A stretch of 64,000 nucleotides of DNA from the NCBI GenBank assembly GCA_016125455.1, contig WGLS01000001.1, positions 682,001-746,000 on the forward strand, read 5' to 3'. This document shows positions 57,758-64,000 of the stretch, piece after piece. The translations under genes were made by a program, and so were the position numbers. This DNA comes from Alphaproteobacteria bacterium. Its GTDB lineage: Bacteria; Pseudomonadota; Alphaproteobacteria; Caulobacterales; Parvularculaceae. The notes under the pieces were generated by a model, which worked only from the letters and a program-made list of their open reading frames with translations, had not been told where the DNA came from and did no database searches. Numbering within the stretch: the first letter of the stretch is position 1; each line of letters starts with the position of its first letter.

Positions 57758-59764
57758 TCAAAACGGCCGTATGCCGAACGCCTCGTGGATCTCCGCCGGG
57801 CGGAACATCGCCGTTCCCTTGATGGCCGTATCGACCTTCAAAAGGTCGGCGAGGCGCTCCGTCGGGTCGCCGTCGACGAGGATGAGATAGGCTTTCTTGC
57901 CGGGCGTCACGGAGCCAAGCGACTGGTCGACCTGCATGCGCCGCGCCGCGCCGATTGTCGCGAGCTGCAGGACGTCCGTAGCCGGGATGCCCGCTTCGCC
58001 CAGCAGTTCAAGCTCGCGCAGGAGCACGAAACCCGGATAGGCGGAGTCCGTGCCCGGAAGGATGGGAATGCCTTCCTCATGCAGCTTCGTCACGATCTTC
58101 TTCGCCACGGCGGACGTCGCCCGGCCCTCCGCTTCGAGGCCCTTGTTGAAGCCTTCCGTCGCGATGAGGCCCGCGCGCTCCGCTTCGGGCAGGTTGTCGC
58201 GAAAGCGGACGGCGTCCATCGACGTCTCGCCGGGAACGTTCAGGAACATCTCCTGGAAGATCGTGAAAGTCGGGTCGTGGGCGACGCCTTTCTCCTTCAT
58301 CAGGTCAAGGAGGGCGCGGAATGCCGGTCCTTCGACATCGAGCTCGCCGCCCTCGCGGGTCGGCACGATGAAGCGCTGCGGCGTGCGGGTGTCGATCTCC
58401 TTTGCGCCGTCGACGAAGTTGAGGAACACCATGTTGATGTGCGTGATCTCGTCATAGCCGGCGCGGATCGCCTCCTCCGCCGTCATGCCCGACGGGATAT
58501 GTCCAAGTACGGACATGCCGCGCGCGTGCGCGGCCTCCGCGATCGGCGCGACCCATGCGGGGTCGATCGAGGAATATAGCTTGATGCCGAGAAAGCCGCG
58601 CTGCGCGTACCAGTCGACGAAGGAAAGCGCCTCGCCAAGGTCGTCGGCGAGCATGCCCGTCGGCGCCGCGAAGGGCGAGCGCCTGTCGATGAAGCCCATG
58701 GGGTAGACGTCGGGCGCGGCGAACTCGCCCGCCGCCGTCTTTCGCCGCAGCTTAACGATATAGTCGGGGTCGTTCGCCATGTCGCGGATCGACAGGACGC
58801 TAGCGGAGAGATAGTTGAACAGATTGTCCGTACCCACATGGGCGTGCATGTCCCACAGGGCGGGCATCAGCGTCTTGCCCTTCGCGTCGATGGCCATCGC
58901 GCCGTCCGGCGCGGCGACGCTGCGGTCATAAACGGCCGAGATGACGCCGTCCTGCAGGAAGACGGTCGCGCGCGGGGCCACTTCGCCCTCAATGCTGTCG
59001 AACAGCTTCGCATTGCGAATGACGACGAGGCCGGAGGCGTCGTGCGCGAACGCGTCGGAGAGCTCGGCGGTCTTGTCGTCGGTCGCCGCGTCCTGACGCG
59101 CCTTCATCGCCGGCATCGCAGAGGCCATGCCCTCGGGCGCGATAGCGAACCAGCCATAGTCGGCGCCGAACAGGTTTTTGTCCTCGTCAAGCCAGATATA
59201 GTCCGGGTACGGCGAGGCGGCGTATAGGGCGTAAAGCGTGGCGTCAGTGGCGCCGCCCGGCCCCTCGAACGCCTGCGTTTCGATTTCCTCGATGCGCAAT
59301 TCCCCGGCGGGCAGGGTCGCCATGCGTCCGTCGGCGTCGGCGAGGAGGGCGCGGGCAAGGATCGCCGCGTGCTCCGGCGAGCTCGCGCCCTGCAGCCGGT
59401 AAAGCGCCGGCGCGGCGAGACGCCGCTCGCCGCCGCCGGTCGCGGTCGACCAGCGCGCGACGCCGTTCTCGATGCTGAATGTCTCTGCGGCGTCGCCCTT
59501 GCGATAGTTCTTGCCTTCGATGCTGATTTCGACGGGAACGCCATCGCTGTTCAGGCGATACCGCGCGGTGATCTCCGGCCCGCGTCCGCGGTCATTGAAC
59601 GAGAACGAATAGGAGAGGGCGCCGTCCGCGCCGTCCTCTACGATGAGCGCGCCAGACTTCTCGCCAATGGTCAGCCAGTCATAGCGGCGCGTCTCGGCCG
59701 AAGCCGGCGCCAGCGCCGTCGTCGCCGATATGATCCCTACAAGGAGGAACAATTGGATTCGCAT
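57758..59764 (-). CDS. Exported amidohydrolase with extra N-terminal domain
   Basis: The protein has 668 aa. A signal peptide (LFLLVGIISATTALAPASA) is followed by an extra domain of about 220 residues without recognised motif (DWLTIGEKSGALIV, DEDKNLFGADYGWF). The amidohydrolase barrel starts near 255. Its metal ligands are the HxH in ALWDMHAHVGTDN, then the His in SVLGHIPSGM and EITHINMVF, and the Asp in LPGTDSAYPGF. The pattern fits imidazolonepropionase-like/prolidase-like enzymes, which often hydrolyse peptides or lactams in the periplasm. The true substrate is unknown. A 421-base stretch with repeats lies upstream of its start. Confidence 0.87.
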   Translation of the reverse strand: MRIQLFLLVGIISATTALAPASAETRRYDWLTIGEKSGALIVEDGADGALSYSFSFNDRGRGPEITARYRLNSDGVPVEISIEGKNYRKGDAAETFSIENGVARWSTATGGGERRLAAPALYRLQGASSPEHAAILARALLADADGRMATLPAGELRIEEIETQAFEGPGGATDATLYALYAASPYPDYIWLDEDKNLFGADYGWFAIAPEGMASAMPAMKARQDAATDDKTAELSDAFAHDASGLVVIRNAKLFDSIEGEVAPRATVFLQDGVISAVYDRSVAAPDGAMAIDAKGKTLMPALWDMHAHVGTDNLFNYLSASVLSIRDMANDPDYIVKLRRKTAAGEFAAPDVYPMGFIDRRSPFAAPTGMLADDLGEALSFVDWYAQRGFLGIKLYSSIDPAWVAPIAEAAHARGMSVLGHIPSGMTAEEAIRAGYDEITHINMVFLNFVDGAKEIDTRTPQRFIVPTREGGELDVEGPAFRALLDLMKEKGVAHDPTFTIFQEMFLNVPGETSMDAVRFRDNLPEAERAGLIATEGFNKGLEAEGRATSAVAKKIVTKLHEEGIPILPGTDSAYPGFVLLRELELLGEAGIPATDVLQLATIGAARRMQVDQSLGSVTPGKKAYLILVDGDPTERLADLLKVDTAIKGTAMFRPAEIHEAFGIRPF

Positions 59765-60185
59765 GGGTTTCTCCCTTTCGTTCCCTGAAGCTTTTTCTTG
59801 CGCCTCAGGGCGAAGAAATGATGCTGGTCTGTCGCCGGCCGCGAGCCTTCTTGCGCAGTCTGCCGCGACGCGCGGGGAGGGGCAATCGCTTGAGAACAGG
59901 CGCCTGCTCCGTCATCCTGACGAAAGTCAGGATCCAGCCTTGCGCCTTTCGCGCCGGTCGCCCCATGGATCCCGGATCAAGTCCGGGATGACGGCCGAGG
60001 GCAGCGTTGCCTGTCATCCCGGCCTGGGCGCTTCAGCGTGGCGGAGCCGGGGTCTCTCCCGGATGCCGCACAAGATCCCGGATAGCCGCTGGCGCGGTTT
60101 CCGGGATGACAGTGTGCGGAGGGGCGCCTGAAGCGGACATCCGCTTGTCCGTCATCGTGACAGATAGGATCCAGCCGATACGCGC
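59765..60185. repeat. Gene-free stretch made of dispersed palindromic repeats
   Basis: No gene is supported in these 421 bases. It is built from repeat modules. A copy of the CCTGAC..GTCAGGATCCAG element lies at 59916-59937, with a degenerate copy at 60151-60174. ATCCCGGA/TCCGGGAT forms a hairpin at 59969-59989. An 11-bp perfect pair, TGTCATCCCGG (60012-60022) and CCGGGATGACA (60101-60111), encloses 78 bases. These are typical of small non-autonomous intergenic repeats. Confidence 0.65.
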
Positions 60186-61085
60186 TCAGGCGAGGATCAC
60201 CGTCCGCCGGCCCGTAACGAAGACGCGATGCTCCGCGTGCTGCTTGACCGCGCGCGCGAGGACCGAGGCTTCCACCTCGCGGCCAATCGCCGCCATTTCC
60301 GCCGCGCTAGTCGCATGGGTGACGCGGGCGACGTCCTGCTCGATGATCGGGCCTTCGTCGAGGTCGGCGGTGACATAGTGCGCCGTCGCGCCAATCAGCT
60401 TCACGCCGCGGTCGTGCGCCTGGTGATAGGGCTTTGCGCCCTTGAAGCTCGGCAGGAATGAATGGTGGATGTTGATGCAGCGCCCGGCAAGCGACGCGGC
60501 GAACCCGTTCGACAGGATCTGCATGTAGCGCGCGAGCACGACAAGCTCCGCGTCCGCCTCGGCGATCGCCCGGCCAAACGCGGCCTCCTGCTGCGGCTTT
60601 GTTTCCTTCGTGATAGGAAGGTAGTGGTACGGAATGTCGCGCCGGTCGGCGAGAGGGCGCAGCGCCTCATGGTTTGAGGCCACCCCGACAATCTCGATCG
60701 GCGCAGCGCCGATGCGTTGCTTGTGGAGGAGGGCGTCGAGGCAGTGGTCGAGCCGCGAGACCGCGACGAGGACGCGCATCGGCCGGGTTGCGTCGTGGAA
60801 GGCGTAGTCGAGGTTCAGTTCCGCCGCCAGCGAGCGGAACGCGTCGGTGAGGCGGTCGGCGCAGGCCATCGGGCTCTTCAGCTCGATCCGGACGAGGAAT
60901 TCCTTCGTGTCAGGGTCGCCATAGACGGCCGCGCCGCGCACGTCGCACCCCTCGCCTGCGAGCACCGGCGTCATCCGCGCCAGCACGCCCGGCTGGTCCG
61001 GGCAGCGCGCGGCGAGAATGTAGTCGGCGCCGGAGAGGCGGCCTTCCTTGTGGAATGTCTGGACCTGCTTCTGGCTCGGCGGCAT
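60186..61085 (-). CDS. purU: Formyltetrahydrofolate deformylase
   Basis: PurU hydrolyses 10-formyl-THF to formate and THF, balancing one-carbon pools and supplying formate for purine synthesis. The protein has 299 aa from the ATG at 61085, with AAGGAGGGGGAG about 11 bases upstream. An ACT domain (about 18-100: ADYILAARCPDQPGVLARM) regulates it. The formyl-transferase-like domain has the catalytic Asn and His in CINIHHSFLPSFKGAKPY and the Asp in YVTADLDEGPIIEQD. Length and motif order match the family. The frame continues upstream through a 16-base tandem repeat, which should not be coding. Confidence 0.93.
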   Translation of the reverse strand: MPPSQKQVQTFHKEGRLSGADYILAARCPDQPGVLARMTPVLAGEGCDVRGAAVYGDPDTKEFLVRIELKSPMACADRLTDAFRSLAAELNLDYAFHDATRPMRVLVAVSRLDHCLDALLHKQRIGAAPIEIVGVASNHEALRPLADRRDIPYHYLPITKETKPQQEAAFGRAIAEADAELVVLARYMQILSNGFAASLAGRCINIHHSFLPSFKGAKPYHQAHDRGVKLIGATAHYVTADLDEGPIIEQDVARVTHATSAAEMAAIGREVEASVLARAVKQHAEHRVFVTGRRTVILA

Positions 61086-61154
61086 TTCGGCGGGCTCCCC
61101 CTCCTTGTGGCGACCAATGTGGACCACGCGCGTATCTTCGAGCGCCGGTTCTAG

Positions 61155-61218
61155 CAAGTTTGGGGCCGGGCGAGTTTGGGGCCGGGCGAGTTCGGGGCCT
61201 GACAAGTTCAGGACCGGC
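61155..61218. repeat. 16-bp tandem repeat upstream of purU
   Basis: Four units of 16 bases (consensus CGAGTTTGGGGCCGGG) start at 61155, 61171, 61187 and 61203, the last two with changes. The region lies between divergent purU and the META lipoprotein gene, so it may affect spacing of their promoters. Confidence 0.8.
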
Positions 61219-61340
61219 GCTGCCGATCACGCTGGACTGGCGGTGGGGTCCGGGCGAGCATCGCCGCATGGTTGCGCGCCCGGCCCTGTCGGCGTGGCCG
61301 CCAATGAAGATTGCGGCGAGGATTGCGGCGAGGAGTGGGG

Positions 61341-61982
61341 ATGATGATGACGACCCGAAGGACGGTGATCGGCGCCTGCGCGGCGGCCGCGATGCTGGCC
61401 GGCTGCGGCCAGGAGACGTCCCGGAAGGCGCCCGGGGAGGCGGGGCATGACGGCCACGTCGATTCCGCCGCTGGTGAAATGGTCGCCGAGGGCGGGATGG
61501 CGGCCGTCGAAGCAATGGACGACGAAACAACGGAAGACGGGGAAATGGAGATCGCCGGGGCGCCCGAGGACGAGGCCGCACAATCGTCGGGGCCGAGCCT
61601 CGCCGTCCAGCTTTCCGGCACGCGCTGGTCGGTCGTCGCGATCCGCGGCGCGCCGCTCGATCCGAACGCCGGCGGCCGCGCGCCGGAGATCGTCTTCCTC
61701 GACGGGACGCGCGCCTCGTTCACCGGCGGCTGCAACCGATTCGTCGGTTCGTACGCCTACGGATGGCCGGAGGCGCTGTCGTTCGGAGGCGACTTCGCCG
61801 GCACGCGCATGGCGTGCCCCGATCCGCTGATGGCGCAGGATAACGCCCTCGCCGATGCCGCAAGGATCATTGCGACCGACGGCGGCAAGGCGGGCGGCAA
61901 GGCGATCGTCGACGCCGACGGCGGGGAGCTTGTGGCTCTTGTCGCCCTGCCGCCCGAGGATGCGGGTCTCGAACAGGAATAG
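61341..61982 (+). CDS. META-domain lipoprotein (HslJ-like)
   Basis: This 213-aa protein has AGGAG 5 bases before the first of two adjacent ATGs. A lipoprotein signal ends in the lipobox MLAGC (Cys22), after twin arginines (TTRRTVIG) that may direct Tat export. An acidic Ala/Gly/Glu linker spans about 25-82. The META domain follows: LSGTRWSVVAIRGAPLD, ASFTGGCNRFVGSY and ACPDPLMAQDNALAD. This resembles E. coli HslJ, an envelope protein linked to heat and novobiocin response. The next lipoprotein starts 12 bases downstream, so the two form an operon. Confidence 0.85.
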   Translation: MMMTTRRTVIGACAAAAMLAGCGQETSRKAPGEAGHDGHVDSAAGEMVAEGGMAAVEAMDDETTEDGEMEIAGAPEDEAAQSSGPSLAVQLSGTRWSVVAIRGAPLDPNAGGRAPEIVFLDGTRASFTGGCNRFVGSYAYGWPEALSFGGDFAGTRMACPDPLMAQDNALADAARIIATDGGKAGGKAIVDADGGELVALVALPPEDAGLEQE

Positions 61983-61994
61983 GAAATCCGAACA

Positions 61995-62423
61995 ATGAGG
62001 ACGATGTCGATGCTGCTGGCCGCAGCCGCGCTGACGCTGGCGATGGCGTCCGCCGCCTGCTCCGGCGCGCCGCAGGACGCGGGGCAGGACGCGGGGCAGG
62101 CTGATTCCGGGGCGGGGTTCGAAAACCGCGTATGGATGCAGGACGACGCCGCGAGCGGTCGGCCCGGCGTCATGCGCGTCTTCCTGTCGGGCGGGTCGCT
62201 GATCATGGATTCCTGCTGGGAGACCTACCGCCTCGCCGCGTGGCGACGCATCGATGCCGATACGATCGCGTGGGACGAGGACGGCGTTGAGATCGTCGCC
62301 GGCGTTGCGGCGCCCGAAGACGGTCGCCTGATGCTGACGCTTAAGCTGCGCGGCGGCGAGGAAACGATGGCGCTCGGCGAGGCCGCTGCGCCTTATCTGT
62401 GCCCGGACGTTCCGAAGGAATAG
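61995..62423 (+). CDS. Small lipoprotein of unknown function, paired with the META lipoprotein
   Basis: This 142-aa protein has a lipoprotein signal (LLAAAALTLAMASAAC, Cys22). A short repeated linker follows (QDAGQDAGQ, from a 12-base duplication). The mature domain contains a Cys pair (MDSCWETYRLAAW and YLCPDVPKE) and alternating strands (ADTIAWDEDGVEIVAG, DGRLMLTLKLRGG). These resemble half a META-like or lipocalin-like barrel, but I do not claim a family. It lies 12 bases after the META lipoprotein. Confidence 0.72.
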   Translation: MRTMSMLLAAAALTLAMASAACSGAPQDAGQDAGQADSGAGFENRVWMQDDAASGRPGVMRVFLSGGSLIMDSCWETYRLAAWRRIDADTIAWDEDGVEIVAGVAAPEDGRLMLTLKLRGGEETMALGEAAAPYLCPDVPKE

Positions 62424-62459
62424 GCGCGCGCAGGCGCGCCGGGTCGCCTCGAACCGGGG

Positions 62460-63224
62460 CTAGAAGTCTTCCTCGCGCGACGGTCCGGATGTGAACCGGC
62501 CGAGAAAGCTCGCCAGGATCGCCAGCGCCGCATCGACAAAAATCGTCGAGAGCATGACCCCCTGAACGATTTCCCGCGCCATGCCGAGCGAGGTGAATTC
62601 CTTCAGATCGGGAATGGCTGTCGCGCCGGACGATGTCGCAAACAGGAAAACGCCGAGACCCGCAGCGATGAGCGCGCGGGCCACAAGCGCGCGGCGCCCT
62701 GCGATCGCGCCAACGCCCGCGTGAATGATCGCCGCCGGCGCCAGCAGGAGAAGGAACGGGTCCGGATAAAAGTCGCGCGCCGCAAGCGCGCCAAGCGCGT
62801 CATCAAGCAGCGCGGACATGAAAAAACCGTTGTCCGGCGTGATGGTCAGGAACCAGACGGCCATGAGGATGAAGTCGGCGAGCGCGACGAACGGCGCCGC
62901 GCGCGGCGCAAACAGATAGCTGGTGAAAAAGCCGGCGATGATCGCGAAAAAGAAGGCGAACTCAGCCGGTTCGCTCGCCAATAGAGAATCGGTCGTTACG
63001 CGGATCGACTCGCCGATCATCCGGGTTTCGCCGGCCGGCGGCCACGCCGACGCCTGCGGCGGCTGTTCGTCGAATGCGAGCAGGCACAGCCCGCGTCTGT
63101 CCTCGTCGGAAAATGTTCCGTCGGCATAGCATCGCAATTCAATACCGGGCGTCGCGTGCGAAGCGAGCACGATCAACGTCGTCGCGAGCACGATGAAGCG
63201 GCAGATGCCGCGGAGCGTTGTCAT
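62460..63224 (-). CDS. Multi-helix membrane protein of unknown function
   Basis: The protein has 254 aa. An N-terminal hydrophobic segment (ICRFIVLATTLIVLASHATP) is followed by an outside loop with two Cys (ELRCYADGTF and GLCLLAF), which may form a disulfide. Six further membrane helices follow, including FAFFFAIIAGFFTSYLFAP and the final MLSTIFVDAALAILASFLG. No motif or family was recognised. It is convergent with the small lipoprotein and divergent from the hydrolase at the right edge; the 224-base gap between the last two holds no gene. Confidence 0.65.
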   Translation of the reverse strand: MTTLRGICRFIVLATTLIVLASHATPGIELRCYADGTFSDEDRRGLCLLAFDEQPPQASAWPPAGETRMIGESIRVTTDSLLASEPAEFAFFFAIIAGFFTSYLFAPRAAPFVALADFILMAVWFLTITPDNGFFMSALLDDALGALAARDFYPDPFLLLLAPAAIIHAGVGAIAGRRALVARALIAAGLGVFLFATSSGATAIPDLKEFTSLGMAREIVQGVMLSTIFVDAALAILASFLGRFTSGPSREEDF

Positions 63225-63448
63225 CCGTGCGCCCCCTTTTTTCGGACCAAGGCCGGCCGCGTCGCAACGCCGCCCATGCCGTCAGCGATCCGTTCCCCAA
63301 TCGCTGCGAGCCTATCGGCGGGGATCGACAAGTCCAGCGTGCGGCGCCGAATGTTCGCTTTTTGTTTCAGAATTTGCGCAGCGGCGCCATTTACGGGGGC
63401 CGTCCGGCGGGGAATGATGGTCGCGGGAGAGGGGGCGGCGTTTCAGGC

Positions 63449-64000
63449 ATGAGAACCGCGATCGTAACGGTCCACGGCACCGGCGAAGGGCGCGCAGCGC
63501 GGGTTGAACCCGCCGTCACGCCCTGGTGGCGCGATGACAGCGAGTTCTGCCGTGAGCTGAAGGATGCGATCGGCGGCGATGCCGATATTGTCCCGTTCGT
63601 GTGGTCCGGGAGGAATTCCGAGACGGACAGGGTGTTCGCCGCGCGCGACCTCGTCCGCCTCATGAGCGGCGAGACATCGCCTCTCGCCGGCTATGACGCT
63701 ATCCATTTCGTCAGCCACAGCCACGGCGGCAATGTCGTCCTGAAGGCGCTGCGCGTCGCCCTTTCGCGCAGTGAACTCGCCTCGCGAATTGGTTCGTGGA
63801 CGACGGTCGCGACCCCGTTTTTCAGGGACCGGCTGTCCCGAACGCCGCTGCAACGCTATGGCCTCTATGGCCTCGCTGGGCTCTCGCTCTTCATTGCGGC
63901 GCTTGTCATGGCGTATACGGTGCTTCTCTTCGGCGGCATGGCGGCGATGATCGCCATGATGGGTCCGGACGAATTTCACGCCGCCATGTGCGGCGATGCG
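63449..64000 (+). CDS. Membrane-anchored alpha/beta-hydrolase, truncated by window edge
   Basis: The first 184 codons of a gene run off the right edge. GGAGAGGGGGCGG lies upstream of the ATG. The N-terminus is an alpha/beta-hydrolase-like domain: AIVTVHGTGEG for the first strand and oxyanion region, and VSHSHGGNVVLK for the nucleophile elbow (Ser91). A membrane helix spans about 139-161 (LYGLAGLSLFIAALVMAYTVLL). It shares many landmarks in the same order with the fusion gene at 13173: VHGT, a WW pair, PFxWSGxNSE, HSHGG, TVxTPF and then a membrane helix. They are clear paralogues. What follows beyond the edge (propeller or not) cannot be seen. Confidence 0.85.
   Translation, partial: MRTAIVTVHGTGEGRAARVEPAVTPWWRDDSEFCRELKDAIGGDADIVPFVWSGRNSETDRVFAARDLVRLMSGETSPLAGYDAIHFVSHSHGGNVVLKALRVALSRSELASRIGSWTTVATPFFRDRLSRTPLQRYGLYGLAGLSLFIAALVMAYTVLLFGGMAAMIAMMGPDEFHAAMCGDA

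Noticed and set aside
61086-61205. N-terminal extension of PurU through the 16-base repeat
   Set aside because: The 16-base period would break codon phase on any change in copy number. A strong ribosome site precedes the ATG at 61085, which gives the usual family length.

Overview
The window is a GC-rich stretch of an alphaproteobacterial chromosome. The evidence for this is a near-origin dnaA-dnaN-recF-gyrB block, the families DUF2336, DUF2794, DUF1491 and DUF1287, a DivJ/PleC/PdhS-type histidine kinase, formyl-THF deformylase, and the selD/mnmH pair. A Parvularculales/Caulobacterales-like organism is my inference. An Mrp-type cation/proton antiporter operon suggests a marine or salt-exposed life. 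No rRNA, tRNA, CRISPR array, transposase or phage gene was found.

Layout. 1-7285 (+): the 3' part of dnaA (its frame runs off the left edge), dnaN, recF, gyrB and an MscS channel. 7289-11150 (-): a likely run of class A beta-lactamase, ZntB-type transporter, MarR regulator and an exported beta-propeller protein. 11236-18285: an AEC transporter (-), DUF2794 (+), a large hydrolase/transmembrane/WD40-like fusion (+), a small lipoprotein (-) and a DUF2336 protein (+). 18541-26835 (+): Mrp operon in the order E-F-G-(MrpA C-terminal module)-B-C-D-D-(89 aa membrane protein)-D; its C subunit carries a long His-rich loop. 27021-28956 (+): a DnaA domain IV-like protein, then an AT-richer nitronate-monooxygenase-type gene flanked by non-coding DNA with several inverted repeats. 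29138-31193 (-): sufE, an SMR exporter with a structured leader, and an exported unknown. 31657-36150 (+): histidine kinase, DUF1491, a small secreted protein with a clear terminator, an SH3 lipoprotein and a PEP-mutase-family enzyme. 36139-41540 (-): DUF1287, an M14 peptidase fused to an amidotransferase-like domain, SixA phosphatase, selD. 41730-43362 (+): CBS protein, mnmH. 43370-52990 (-): fatty-acid hydroxylase, SDR, a giant TraB/GumN lipoprotein, YceI, a PepSY membrane protein and a TonB siderophore receptor behind two Fur-like palindromes. 53104-64000 (mixed): anchored DUF6090-like protein, D-aminoacylase-like lipoprotein, VIT transporter, membrane proteins, amidohydrolase, purU, two lipoproteins, and at the right edge a truncated paralogue of the hydrolase head of the 13-16 kb fusion.

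The genes fall into functional groups: replication; ion and pH homeostasis (Mrp, MscS, ZntB, VIT); iron uptake (TonB receptor with PepSY protein); selenium use in tRNA (SelD with MnmH); and many exported proteins or lipoproteins. The least explained items are the two membrane-anchored hydrolases, the His-rich MrpC loop, the TraB lipoprotein with a roughly 750-residue disordered arm, and a habit of short 12-16 bp tandem repeats in gene 5' ends, linkers and intergenic DNA.
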